From positions 1 through 64,000 of the forward strand of contig WNNJ02002084.1 of the NCBI GenBank assembly GCA_012934845.2: 64,000 nucleotides of DNA, read 5' to 3'. This document shows, in pieces, positions 12,993-25,129 of this stretch. The number at the start of each line of letters is the position of its first letter. Within the stretch, counting starts at the first letter, position 1. Made by a program: the position numbers and the translations under genes. Under the pieces are notes generated by a model, which saw only the letters and a program-made list of their open reading frames with translations, searched no databases and was not told where the DNA came from. The stretch comes from Pomphorhynchus laevis (taxonomy: Eukaryota > Acanthocephala > Palaeacanthocephala > Echinorhynchida > Pomphorhynchidae).

Positions 12993-13309
12993 TAGAGGTG
13001 GCCAACTCATGGCGCGTGGTCCACGTGTGGCGCATTTGGACGATGCACGATGGCGCATTATCTTTTTATAAAGACCGGATTTTCTTATAAAGTTGTTAAT
13101 AAAAAATTTCAGTTAGTTTACGATTATTTCCAAAAGTTAGTTTGAACACTTTACTTATTATCGAAAACAAAGTTATATATTTTTCAACATTTTTGATTGA
13201 AAAGGGCCAATATTTTAAAAATGTGTGGTTCTTGCAACAAAAAATTGGCGCATTTAATATTCTCTCAAAGGGAAATTAGCGCTTCATCGAAAAGTGTTGG
13301 TCACTTCTG
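12993..13309. mobile_element. hAT-type MITE, copy 2
   Basis: This 317-bp element has ends tagaggtggccaac and gttggtcacttctg. It is flanked by acctaggc (12985-12992) and acctagtc (13310-13317), an 8-bp target duplication with one mismatch. The interior aligns with copy 1 across its length, including gtttgaacac and gaaaacaaagttatat. Confidence 0.85.
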
Positions 13310-13827
13310 ACCTAGTCTTTATCAGTCACTTTTAAGAAAATTCGGTTTTGAGTATAAAGGTTAAATTTTACAATTCATAAGTTTGAATTTTACAAATATA
13401 TTTTATCAAGTATAAAATTAAATCGCGATATTCTTATAATGTTATAATTTAAGTCAATAATATTCAATATCTTTCCATAGGTTACAATAATAAAAAACCC
13501 GGTGTTTTACATATTAAGCCAAATTACTTATTAATATATGTTATAAACAACCAAATATTTAAAGTGAATAAATAAATGATTTTTAAATAAACGATTTACA
13601 ATATGTAAATATTTAAAGTTTTTCATTATATATATCAGTGCAGCTACTTAAATTTAAGCCATTTCTTGATCATTTTGCTGGTCATCATTATGTAAAATAA
13701 CAACTAAATAAATAAATGATTTCTTACAAAAATATACCCGTTAGAAAACAAAACGCAGCAGACATATAAGAAGGTTAGAATAAATCTTCTTTATCAGCCT
13801 CTAGATATGCCTGAGTCTTCTATACCT

Positions 13828-14062
13828 ATCACGACCGCAGGTACAGGGGGATCTGAGCCCCCGGGCGCACCAACTCGTCGCCATACGACTGAGCCAATCT
13901 GGGTCTCTCACACTCCACCCCGAGAGTCCAGTAAAGGCGGATTATGGTCGGTAATCTCGAGATGAAGTACTTGATAAACCTTAGTATTTGCTCTGTGGGA
14001 CGTCCTCTAGAAAACAAGACTAATCCCGAGATAGCCCAAGTACCTCAGAGGCGTACTTGGGT
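13828..14062 (-). mobile_element. LINE A 3'-region copy (minus)
   Basis: Read on the minus strand it gives the conserved tail: gaggacgtcc, a stretch around tggactctcggggtg, an A-box-like tggctcagtcg, then a 5-bp G stem, a 7-nt loop and a 5-bp C stem. The 62-codon open frame here is a reading of this repeat, not a gene. Confidence 0.8.
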
Positions 14063-15050
14063 TTTACTGCTTATCATTGTGTCGAATAACAACTGAAAAT
14101 CAAACCAAAGCAAATATCTTTCTAACAGTGAAGCAAATTTTTCTAATATTTTTTCCTGATAGGAGTCACCGACAATTTGTAATAATTTTAAGCAAAGTAC
14201 GCTTTTATTTTGAATTTTAAACCTTTTGAGGATTTTATTTTTAGTTTTTTTTTAGCTTTCACATTCTCCTGTAATTTTCACGTTTATTATGACTTTATCT
14301 TTTAACTTTGCAAAAACTACATCAAGTGATTTCATCTACTTTTTATCATTTTGGATATCATTTAATTTCCAAAATGACAAGTATTTGATAGTGCAAAGAT
14401 AATATTTCTTAATTTTACAGTATTTTCAGTATTATGAATACGATAAAACGCATCTTTAAACAGTTTGTAGCTGCTTAATACCTTCCTCTTGATAAAAAAT
14501 AATAATAAAAGGCGAAATAGCAATTCACATGAAACACGTTTTGATTTGGCTGCGGCTTATCCATGTACAGATTAAACAACGCAAAAAGCATATGAAAATG
14601 GTAATAAAAGTTGTAGCAATTTAGAAGATAGAAGTACAGCAAATACAAATCAGAAGCTATATCATAAGTTTAGCTATAGTGGCCCCTACAATTATCTGCA
14701 TATCATTCAAGTTTCATTCAAGGTATTTTTATTCTCTTTAAATTGCCTTAATTTCCATTGTTGTTTTGCAAATGCATATGCCTGATGATATCGGTACATT
14801 GACAGACGCGACGAAATCGAATGTTACGTTAATTGACATTCGCAATCGTTAAAAACTGAATAGTAAATTTTATTAACTAGTGCAGTTCGAATTGCCAAAA
14901 GAACACTCTTCGTTGTTTGTAATAATAAGGAATTTCTTACATAAATAACTAATAACCACTAAAAAATACGAATAGAGACATTAGAAAAAACAACTGCAGT
15001 TCAGATAAGACAACTCATAACAGCATTTAGTCTTAATAATGATATCACGG
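14063..15050. other. Gene-free AT-rich stretch
   Basis: No coding region, element end or structured repeat could be recognised here. Confidence 0.5.
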
Positions 15051-15051
15051 C

Positions 15052-15142
15052 ATCAGATCCAGCTGGATCTGAGCCCTCCAGCCAATCTATCACGCCGCCT
15101 TTCGACTGAACCACCCGGGGTCTATCACCCCCGAAGAGTCCA
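15052..15142 (-). mobile_element. LINE A 3'-region fragment (minus)
   Basis: This short copy on the minus strand covers the part from tggactcttcggggg to the tRNA-like T-arm (gggctcagatcc). The A-box-like tggttcagtcg is retained. Confidence 0.75.
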
Positions 15143-15704
15143 AGCATATATGAGCATTCAGTATCGAATACGATAAAGAAGCCCTTTCAAAATAGTGGCA
15201 ATAATATTACATACATTGTCATTTTATTTTACACAATTCATTTTAGATGATGATTGCACTTGGCAAATGCCCGCATTGTAAATAAAATATTAGAGACGGT
15301 GGTTAAATATAAAAAATTGATTAAAATATCAACGCATTGTTCGTCCATCATATGAATGTGTCTTCATTTTTTAAGTAACCAATATTCGACGGTTTACAAA
15401 AAGTATTAAATAAAAACTTATCATCAAGTGATTAAGTGATTAAAAAATAGATAAAGAATTTTAATTTAAAAAAGCATTTATTTTTTATTTTTCAGATTTT
15501 ATTTTTTATTTATTAACCTTTTAAACACAATTTCCAAGTTTTCGAAAATCTTTGAATTTGAATATGATCATTCCGTATATTTAATTATGCTACAAATATT
15601 GCAAAATTTAATAAATCAAACAAACCTATTCCTCAATAATCATGATCGCCTAAGACTACAATAAGTTTTGCTGAGATTTAAGGCTAAATACTCATAATTG
15701 CCAG

Positions 15705-15951
15705 AATATTAATCAGTGGCATATACAAAGAGTGGATAAATTGTATTCGTTGTATTATATGTGATTAGATCCCACTATTTCAACTATAAATATCATCTAT
15801 AATTAAATAATATTTTATTATCATTTAAATATTAATCATTGGCATATACAAAGGGTGGATAAATTGTATTCGTTGTATTATATGTGATTAGATCCCACTA
15901 TTTTAATTATAAATATTATTTATAATTAAATAATATTTTATTATCATTTAA
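15705..15951. repeat. Tandem duplication, 123-bp unit
   Basis: Two adjacent copies of a 123-bp unit start with aatattaatca at 15705 and 15828. They share gtggataaattgtattcg and tgtgattagatcccacta with few differences. It is non-coding. Confidence 0.85.
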
Positions 15952-17500
15952 TATTTATACAAGGTATAAATACATTAACCTTTCAGCTCTAAGTATCCTT
16001 TAGTAACTAAAAATGAAGGAGTTCGTGAAAAATCGAAAATATCAACGTACGATGAGCAAGGATCTAATCTATGTTTGTAATTTTACATGTAATTTTATAT
16101 TATTTAAATTATTTGCTAATAAGATTAAATTGTAAATATTAAATAATACGATTTTATATTATTACTTATAAATATTTATACTAATTATAAATAAAAATTA
16201 TATTAAAATTAAGTTTTTTTTGTAAACGTAAACTTATTATTTTTAAATTATAATAATCTTAAAAAATAATTTATAAAAAATAAAAAAAAATATTTTTAAA
16301 ATTATTATTTTTTTATTATTAAAAAATAATAATTTTATTTTTAAAGATAATATTATTTCAAACCAATTTAATTCGTTTAAATTAATTATTATTAATTTTA
16401 TTATTAATTTTCGATTTAGCATTTTTAAAAATTTGCAATTAATATTTTCAAAGTATCTGGAACAAAAAAAAACGGTTTGTTGAGTGTTCAAATTGAGTTT
16501 TGCATTTTAAAAGCTAAAAACAGTAAACGACGCACATTAAAGTTCTTCTCATCAAGATAGAACAATAAAATAACATCAAAATAACAGAACATTATATGAA
16601 ATTATAAAAAGAAATATAAAATATCGTTTTTATAATTCCAAGAATTAGTTTTAAACGATAAACCGTTTTTTTTAATTATAATATAAAATGACTCTTAAAA
16701 GCTATGCAGCAATTTAAACGGCTTAATCGTTGATATTATCGATACTGATAAATCGACACCATATTTTACACCACTTTTATAGATGTCATAGCAAACCTAC
16801 TTATGATAATTAGAATAAATAATATGGAATTAAAAGACAATTAAAACTAACAACAATTTAGCAAATTGATGACTAATCGATGACGCTGGTCTAATCTATT
16901 TGATATTATCAACACTTAAATCATATACGAATATTAAAAACCTTTCGCCTATAATTGATAGTCAAAAAACGTACAAGACATAAAGTTAAATTTTTAATAT
17001 GTTTTGATTCGTGTGCTTGAGAAACTAATTATAATTTTAAAAATTATAATTTAAAAATTATAATTTTTAAAATCAAATTAAAAAATAATAATAAAATTAA
17101 ATAATTTTTATCTTTATTTGATTCGTTATTTTGATGTTTGTGTATGTCATTAAACAGTTTTGATCCTTTGTAGAAAGCCCCGGCGCTACGGACTTTACAA
17201 AGCACACCAGCCAAGTAATAAAGTAATGTAGATTGTGAAAGTGTGACAAACTTATCAGAATTATATTTGCATCTCTAGATTCAATTTATCATAATTTCAA
17301 CCTTAAATATGCACAACAATGAATTTATTTGAACTGTATTCGCTGATACACAACAAGAATTCGGCCATCATATTCTTACAAGCACATGTAATACTTTATA
17401 AACAGCGTCACTGCAGCAATGGCCATCTAATAGCACTTTCTGTTGGATCATGTATACATGAAGATGTAATAAAAATTGCATATTAATACAATCCATATTC
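15952..17500. other. Gene-free, extremely AT-rich stretch
   Basis: It includes an A/T-only tract around 16240-16420 whose 82-codon minus frame is low complexity and not credible as a gene. A small ctttgta/ttacaaag hairpin near 17168-17200 brackets a GC-rich island. Confidence 0.5.
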
Positions 17501-17509
17501 GTGGATCAT

Positions 17510-17541
17510 CTTGCGGAATCCATCTTCGTGGATTCTGCAAG
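17510..17541. repeat. Short perfect-type hairpin
   Basis: The arms cttgcggaatcca and tggattctgcaag have one mismatch and are joined by a six-base loop. It lies just upstream of the Merlin remnant and could belong to it, but that is not shown. Confidence 0.6.
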
Positions 17542-17644
17542 TAAATCAGCATTCGAAATAATATTTGGCTTCAAATCTCGAAACTGGAGTTTTGAAAAAT
17601 TGTAAATTGAAATTTCACCTCAGACCACTGTGAACTAAAATAAT

Positions 17645-18033
17645 TTACTGTGGGAAGTGCACGTTTGTGGCCTTTCAGAAACTCGTACCGCAATTGGCGA
17701 AACTGGACTTTATGTTTAGATCGATGAGGAACTTATTTCTCGTCGTAAGGATAATAAAGGGCGAACTATTCCACACCAATGGATGCTCGGCGGGATTTGC
17801 CGGGAAACAAAATAAAATTTATGTATGCAGTGTCCAATGGGTCGAAAGAAACATTGGAGAATGCAGCACCTGCTTCGGTAACACCTTGATACTTCATAAT
17901 ATCTGACATGTAATCATCGCACAACAGAATTGAAGAAATTTTGGGCATGAAATATACTCACCGAACTGCTAACCACAGTCAACATTTCGTAAATCCCACA
18001 ACAGATGAGCATACACAGACAATCGAGTCACTT
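17645..18033 (+). pseudogene. Merlin (ISXO2-like) transposase, 5' part
   Basis: Read across frames, this part encodes a DDE transposase of the Merlin/IS1595 superfamily. The first catalytic Asp lies in IDEELISRRKDNKGRTIP (codon 17723-17725), followed by HQWMLGGICRETK. The second Asp is in IISDM (17905-17907). The Glu follows NHSQHFVNPTTDEHTQT (GAG 18025-18027). A stop codon precedes IDE, where the family has VEIDE, and frameshifts separate the blocks, so it is dead. The gene is then interrupted by LINE A and resumes at 21559. These motifs, order and spacing fit the superfamily well. Confidence 0.85.
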
Positions 18034-21000
18034 CAACAAAACATACATGTCAGAGGTATAAAAGGATTCCGTAAGTATGCAATTTCAAAAATCTCTTTCA
18101 AGCCAATCCAAATAACTGTAAAGATTTCGAACCTGATAACTAATTTAGATAAAAAACACCTGCTTGATATGAAACATGATTTTCAGCTTTCAAACATACG
18201 ATTCATTAGTAGGAAAAATAATACCCCATCCCAATCGCTTTCGCAAACACTAGTTCTGACAACACCCAGCTGCTGGCCAATTCCAGCTGAAACCCTTTCA
18301 TGGGTTGTAATCTTCGTTTCAGTTTTATTAGTGCAGAAGAGTGGACTTATCCCTCTGTATCCAGTGTCATCAATATGGCACTGGGCTTCATCATGTCACA
18401 AGAAAAATGCTGTGGTATCTGCTCTTCGAACGACGAAGACCAACCAGATTCCTGCAACGCAACAACTTGATGTGCTAACTCTAACCTCCAGCATCCGGCC
18501 TGGTTCAGGAAATGCTTTAAATTTAAAGACTTTCAGAAACGATACGTAATTGCCGCAAATAACCAGTCCTTCACGACTGATATTCCTCAAAAATATAATA
18601 CGTTCACCAGTAGCGCCGTACTATTTGCTACTGAAACCATTAAGATTATTGACATCAAAATTTCAGAACAAATTACATCGATCATCACGCTTCTGCAAAA
18701 AAAGTCCGAACATATCATGTTGTCTAGTAAGGATACGACACCCACGATGATTCAATCGAACAAACGCTCATCCTCGAACAAAACTACACCAGTCAAATTG
18801 CAGAAGCAAAACAGTCGTTTGTCTATTGTGAGAAATTATGATATTTCCCTAACCAGCCAAGGAGCGGTCAGTGGTCCCGCTATTAGGGCCGGAGGCCAGA
18901 AGGGTAACTTTACCTCTCTGGACCTAACTAATGGGACTGCTGTACCTTCTAGCGACACCTTTGCATTGGAAGTAATTCCGATCCGTTTTCATTGAACATC
19001 ATTCAGGGGAATTCGGAAGGTGCTTCTGCCCTTAGCATGTTATCTGGTCGGGATATAGATGTTATAGTCCTTCAGGAAACTAAATTTATCCGGTATCCCC
19101 ATGACCTTACTCGGTTTATTCCAAAACACATAACCTCCTACTTTACTCCGTACATAACCCCACCTCACTAATCTTGTCAAGGTATTTTAACCTGAGTTAA
19201 ATGCAATTTTAAATCATATCTCCTTTAAAATTATTGTTGTCAAGTCATGTCTTGTTTAGCCATAACACTCTGGAAGACGGTAAACCCATTAGTATAGCCA
19301 ATGTCTATATTCGGCTGGGAGAGATTCACAAGAATCATGACCTCCTGGACCGTATATTGGGCAGCTGCTATGACATGTTACTTGGTTATTTCAACGACAG
19401 AACTGCTCGTTGAATTAATGCAGCACTTCGCAGATCTAGGAGCGTTTATTTTATACATAAACCACTATTCCCCACCTTTCACTGCACAAAAACAAATTCA
19501 CTCCTCAACATACTATTGCTAGACAAGAAGTGACTGCTAAAGCCTACCTGTATAAAGCAGTCGCGCCAACAATTGTCCACCTCACATGACTTACTTCTCT
19601 GGCGGTTAGAGGGAGGCACGCTTCTGATGAAGAGGTTTTACTTCGATCCAATCAGAGTAGCCTTCTTCCAGGCTGCTATCCGACTCTTCCCATTAATAGG
19701 AAATGGGAGCCTGATCCGATTTAATTCCCATCTCTCTTCGTAAGCTGCCGCGATACTTTATAACACCTATAAAAGTCGTTTTATTCAATCCTACTCCATC
19801 AATACTCAAGGCCCTAGCTAAAACGCTAAACCTTCCTAATGTCTCTGTTACCATCAGACAGGCCCTTTCGAAATAATACTGGAGCTCTAGGTATATGTTC
19901 CAGTCGAGTAGAGATATGAAGAGCATTTCACGTCTTAATCCATCTCAGTCTTCTTTCTGGGAGATATTTAAAAAGTTTGTTTGCTGGAAGGAAGTGGCAT
20001 CTGGTTGGATTGGCAGCATGGGCCTTGACCAAGTTCTGGAGGAGTCACTAACCCTACATAATTATGGAGCCACTCAATCTCAAAACCAATCCTGACTTGG
20101 GGTGACTTCAGAAGCAGGGATTTATCAGTTACCGATATCCTAAACACCTGGGGTCCATTTCCGGGCACCTACAGATCCCATGACCCACTCTCTTCTCGAG
20201 TCTGTCAGCTTTTGACCGTTGATCAGAGAATAGAATTGGCCATCAGTATGCTGCTAGCCTCACCATTTGATGATGCCGGCATTAATATTAGCCGCACAAT
20301 ATTTTTAGAAAAGAAAAAAGCTGTCTATGCCCTAAAGATATGTGCCCTATTTCGATACAAAACTCTCTCATCTTCATCTACGAAAAAGCGCTTGAGCGTA
20401 GAATCCGCAATCATCTAAGTATGCGTTACTGTATCCCACCAAATTTTCATGGGTTTGTCAAAGGTCGTTCGATCCATTCGGCAGTAGATGAGGTGCACCG
20501 GCTCTGTCAGGACAATAGTCATCAGCTCGTCGTTGCTGTTTTTTTATTTTTCCACTGTATTTAACCGCACTTTCATTCCCCTTGTTATCTATTCTCTTAA
20601 GTTCGCATATTCATTCCATTTGGTATCTCTTCTCTTAAGTCCCTCGGGTTGCCTGCGAGAATTGTTAACAGGGTGGAGATTCTGCTGTATACCAATCAGT
20701 TCTTTTATGAAGATGACCCTGATGCTCGTCAGTTTTACCCTATTACAGGTGTGCCTCAAGATTCCATATTTTCTCCTATATTATATCTTGCTTCTAAGAC
20801 ATTTAAACTCGATCAACATCTAGTGGTTTACGCTGATGATACCACATCCCTGTTCTCTGGACGTAAATATATAAATGTAGTCTCGGACATCAATCGTTTC
20901 TTTTTAAGATTAAAAGACCAGTTAACCACCTCCAATCTTATTCTCAACTCCTCTAACTCTCAGGTGGTTGTATTTAATGGTGCCCCTGTGATAGAAAAAA

Positions 21001-21558
21001 CTATACTAGCAATATCAGCTCTCTCTTCCATATTAAACAATCAATCACTCCCCACCTTTACACATCGAGTAAAATATATGTGTTGTACCATTACGGTTAA
21101 ATGATCGACCGGACCAGACTTGATTAAATTCAAAAGTGTAGTTAAGAAAGCTAGATGGGCCCTGAAACGGACTTAGCATCTCTCATTAAGTGAGTAAGCT
21201 CAGGTGCGCCTCTGGCGGTACCCGGTAAATCTCGGGACTAGTTTTATTTTTTAGAGGACGTCTCCCAGAACAAAGACCAAGGTTTCTTAAGCTCCTCGTC
21301 TTGATATTACCGACCATGGTCCGTCTCGACTGGACTCTCAGGCGTGTGAGACCCTGAATGGTTTAGACGGAAGGCGGCGCACTGGTGTAAGCTGGAGAAA
21401 TTTGATCCCCCTTGTCTGTCACTATAAGAGGACAAAGACCTATTTTGACTATAATTTATTTTCTTCTGTCCATACTTTTTTTCGGATCTTTAATTAGCCT
21501 TTTTTGTTATTCCCTATTTAACCTCTGAAGTTTTTGCATTTAAGAAAATCGTTTGTTT
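18034..21558 (+). mobile_element. LINE A retrotransposon, near full length, decayed
   Basis: This non-LTR element is inserted in the Merlin transposase. In order: an ORF1/gag remnant (18060-18995) with zinc-knuckle pieces around 18390-18560; an AP-endonuclease start near 18996 with LNIIQ and DVIVLQETKFIR; endonuclease remains to about 19700; an RT (about 20170-21075) with CPISIQNSLIFIYEKALERR, FVKGRSIHSA, ITGVPQ and the catalytic VVYADDTTSLF (YADD at 20829-20840). The first catalytic block reads VFLFF instead of VFLDF, an inactivating change. A 3' region of about 470 bp holds the tRNA-like module and ends in tttaagaaaa. Frameshifts and stops are frequent. Compared with the 47.8-kb copy it lacks the 5' end, typical of target-primed insertion. 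Confidence 0.85.
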
Positions 21559-21776
21559 AGTCACTTTGGTACACTTAAAAAATGCACAACGAACGTGAAT
21601 GGGCAACTCACCGTGCCATGGTTGACAGTTATCTCTGTCAGTACATGTGGCGTATGATATTTTGGGAGATAAATATGCTTGACAAAATATTGCTTAACAT
21701 CTTTGAACTCCATCCTCTTGTGAAAAATTCTATTAATATCAACGAGATTAAACCAGCTTCATTGGTTTTGTAATTC
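21559..21776 (+). pseudogene. Merlin transposase, 3' part
   Basis: The reading MHNEREWATHRAMVDSYLCQ, then YMWRMIFWEINMLDKILLNI, matches the C-terminal end of Merlin/ISXO2 transposases (the THRxMVDSYLCExMWR region). It continues the gene broken at 18033. The octamer agtcactt, which codes Ser-Leu just after the catalytic Glu, stands on both sides of the LINE (18026-18033 and 21559-21566), as expected for a target-site duplication. The terminal inverted repeats of the transposon were not found. Confidence 0.75.
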
Positions 21777-22330
21777 AGAACTGTCATTATTTGATTGTCA
21801 ATTGAGCGATATGCAGGTCGTATTTAATGAGTCATATTAATGCTTGTGTACAAGTTTACTTATTCACCTGTGATAGTTTTACTTACGATATCTGAAAATG
21901 TCGATGAGCAATACTTAGTCAGCCAATGAGTAACTATTTTTGATAAAAAATAACAAATTATATGTCGATGCTTGTCTCGAAATAAGTATCGATATGCCCA
22001 ATTTACAAACCATTATTTTACAGAAAAATGAAGAAATAATCAAATAGGCTATCTGATTATTGTAACTATTTTATTTTGTCGATAATGCAATCAAAGTTTT
22101 CGTTGGCCTGATTGTATTTTGCTTGCCTTATTGAATAATTATAGAATTTAGCTAGGAATACACAGTCACAGTTTAAATCCAAATTTATAAAATTAATGAA
22201 TTTTATTTCGATAAAAGATTATAGAAAAAACATTTTAAAAGTCAATGTTAATAAAAATTTCGAAATTTTGTTTCTATCGCTTAATAGTAAATAGTGACTG
22301 AAGATTAAACTATTTGCTATTAAAACGATT
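21777..22330. other. Gene-free AT-rich stretch
   Basis: This stretch follows the Merlin remnant. I recognise no gene or element end. Confidence 0.5.
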
Positions 22331-22602
22331 CAATTGTTAAATAAAAATATTTTATTAAATATTTTATAATAATTTAGGACTATCTATACAACCAGCGATT
22401 TTCTGGTAATTGATACTATGCGAACGACAACGGAATGAATTTAACAAAAATCAATTTCAATAATAATTTAGTTTTTACATAGACAAATAAAATCAGCTAA
22501 CTGAGTCTAGGAATTTAATGCAATTATAAAATTAATTTTTTAATTTTTTTTCGCTGGTTGTATAGATTGTCCTGAATTATTATAAATATTAATAAAATTG
22601 AA
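22331..22602. mobile_element. Candidate MITE defined by an inverted repeat pair
   Basis: A block at about 22368-22398 (aggactatctatacaacc and flanks) recurs inverted at 22550-22580 (ggttgtatagattgtcct), with AT-rich extensions on the outer sides. The interior contains the start of a family E copy, so one is nested in the other or E carries a captured end. No target duplication was assigned. Confidence 0.5.
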
Positions 22603-23095
22603 ATATTATTAAAATAAAAATTTAAAATAAAAAAATTAAATTAAAAAGAAAAAGATAACGATAATGATGCTAAATCAAATAATGAGGCTAAATCAAAATT
22701 TAATAATTAAATAATAAATAATTATAAATAATAAATAATTGTTATAAGATTTTATATAATTTAAATCAAGTTAAAATAAAAAATTTAAATTTAAAATAAA
22801 CGTCATTTTATTATAATTTAAATAAATTATAATTTAATATAATTAAATAAATCAGAGCAGTTTTATTTATATGATATACAAATAAAACTAAAGATAAAGA
22901 ATAAATAATTATTTAAGATTTTATACAATTTATATTTATATCGAGTTAAAAATTGAAATTGAAATTTAAAATAAAAATCAATTTTTATGACTTGACTAAT
23001 AAATAACAGACGATGTATCAGAATAACGTTTATTGGTCATCAGGAGGAACTGCTACGTTATGAAGTTTCGACCCTTATTATCCAAATATACAATT
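22490..23095 (+). repeat. Family E copy, expanded
   Basis: It starts at agctaactgagtctaggaat and ends after ggtcatcaggaggaactgct, acgttatgaagtttcgaccc. The internal AT-rich part is longer than in other copies. Confidence 0.6.
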
Positions 23096-23149
23096 TACTG
23101 AAGGAATCAGAAGAGAATATGAATCAATGAAGCAAACATTTGCTGTAAT

Positions 23150-23300
23150 AATAATTTTATATTATATAAGATATGTCTTATATAATATATAATATATTAT
23201 AACTTATGATATATTTTTCACTTTATATAATATATAATATAATATAATAGATATATTATATATAATATATCTATTTATATAATAGATATAAAATTAAAAA
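23150..23300. repeat. TA-rich self-complementary tract
   Basis: The tract is built of tataatatata-type words on both strands and can fold on itself. It is a simple-sequence region between two family E copies. Confidence 0.6.
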
Positions 23301-23314
23301 TAGATATAAAAAGT

Positions 23315-23490
23315 AAAATACATTTTTTATGAATTGATTAATAAATAACAGACGATGTATCAGAATAAGGATTAGGGGTCATCAGGAGGAACTGATATGC
23401 TATCAGGTTTCGGCCCTTATTCCTGGACCCAACATAGCAGCGAGGACAAATACATGCTAATGACGTATTGGCGTAATACATGCTAATGAT
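23315..23490 (+). repeat. Family E copy
   Basis: The core is well preserved: aacagacgatgtatcagaat, ggtcatcaggaggaactgat, atgctatcaggtttcggccc, then acccaacatagcagcgagg. It is followed by a small duplication of tacatgctaatga. Confidence 0.75.
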
Positions 23491-23499
23491 GTAAAAGAT

Positions 23500-24850
23500 C
23501 AATTTTGTTTGTAAATAAATTTTGTTATATAATAAATAATAATTAATAATAATTATAAATAATATTTAAAATATTAATACAATAATATTATTTAAAATTA
23601 AGTTTCGGTATTTTACGAACGTAAAATTGTTATTTTTTCAATACTATAATTGATCAATATTAATATTAAATCAATTTAATATAAATCAATTTAATTCGTA
23701 AAAATTAATTACTATAAATATTAATTGGACATAACATGTTTCAATATTTATAAAATTAAAATTTTTCAAATATTTGTTAAATATTAAAAACGAGTTTTAT
23801 GTAAAAAAAGTCATTTTAAAACCGATGCAGTTATCTTTTTTAAATGAACAATTACATGTGCCGTGTATTATTTGTTGGCGGTCAACGAAATTTATGATTG
23901 CACTTTCATAAAATCTACCTTGAAATTTGTGGATTTTTAAAATTTTCGGCTAAATTTGTAGTTTCTTGTGACTTTTTAATAAATATGATTGTAGTTAATG
24001 AATATAATTATAATTTATTAAATAATTAATTATTAATATAATTAATTATTAATATAATAAATATAATAATATAATCTATTATATTAATGCATATCAACAT
24101 AATTTGTATGTGATAAATCGTAATTTGTAAAATATGTAATCCTTATATTTTATTTACAATATATTTTATTTACAATATAATTACAATAATCGGTATTTGA
24201 TTTAATGCCTTTTATTAATTTTAAACTATCATAAGCGAAAATGTACCCACATTCGAAATTTTTAGATACTCTTCGTTTACGAGCCTTGTGAAGCCTCGTA
24301 GTGCCTTGTGACTGTAATGAAGCCTATTTTGAATGTAATCCAACCATGTTGCGCTGTCGTTGCATTTTCGATACGGTGTTACAACTTAAACGCTCGATTG
24401 ATTCATCCAAGGTATACACCTCACTCGTTTCATTATTCACGAGGTGTAAACATTTGAGGGTTGAACACACTACGAAATCGTGAAGGTCGGATAAATTTGT
24501 TTCCTACTGCTCATGCTGATAACAACGGATAGCGTTTTACTCGGTGCTACAATCTTTTTATTTTGAATAAACAGTCATTTAATTTTTACTCCTTGTGTGC
24601 TCTCCAACAGGTGTAACATTATATAATTATGTACTATGATAATATATGATAATATATACTAATATATACTATAATATATACTACGCTAAACAATACTTAT
24701 ATTGAATAAAGTTTAGTACGTGGCGTGATTAAATAAATAAAGATTCTTTTAATAACAAAAACTAAGCATGCACTAAATAAAAAGACATGTTAACAAATAC
24801 ACAAAACAACGTCCGGTCAAAAAGTATTGTCCAATTGCACTAGAAGGTCT
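23500..24850. other. Gene-free stretch with a GC-richer island
   Basis: Most of it is AT-rich. The part from 24241 to 24620 is less so, with a 60-codon frame lacking domains, an aataaa near 24570 and a tgttaca/tgtaaca pair (about 24377 and 24612). This could be an old repeat end but cannot be assigned. Confidence 0.35.
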
Positions 24851-24855
24851 TCATC

Positions 24856-25128
24856 AAAATGGACCGGGGGATCAGCGCACCCAGCATACACCACCGCGAC
24901 GCCTTCCGTCTGAACTACTCATGGGTTCTCACACACCTAAGAGTCCAGTCGAGGCGGATAATGTAGTCTCGAGATTAGGTGCTTGAAAAACCTTAATCTT
25001 TATTCAGGAGGACGTCCTCTATAAAAGAAGACTGATCCCGGGATTGCCTAGGTACTCCAGAGTCGTACCTGAGTGCTCCCTCTTAAAGACATGATGGGCC
25101 TGTTTTAGGGCCCATCTAACTCTCATGG
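24856..25128 (-). mobile_element. LINE A 3'-region copy (minus)
   Basis: On the minus strand it reads gagttagatgggccct, gaggacgtcctcctg, cctcgactggactcttagg, the A-box-like gtagttcagacgg and the T-arm-like end. It corresponds to 21140-21415 of the full element. Confidence 0.8.
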
Positions 25129-25129
25129 C

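Noticed and set aside
16243-16491. 82-codon minus-strand frame, Ile/Phe/Lys rich
   Set aside because: It is a translation of an A/T-only tract with no motif or codon signal.
24377-24618. Possible solo LTR (tgttaca/tgtaaca ends, AATAAA near the 3' end)
   Set aside because: The inverted ends are only 7 bp, the flanking bases do not form a target duplication, and no second copy or internal region is present.
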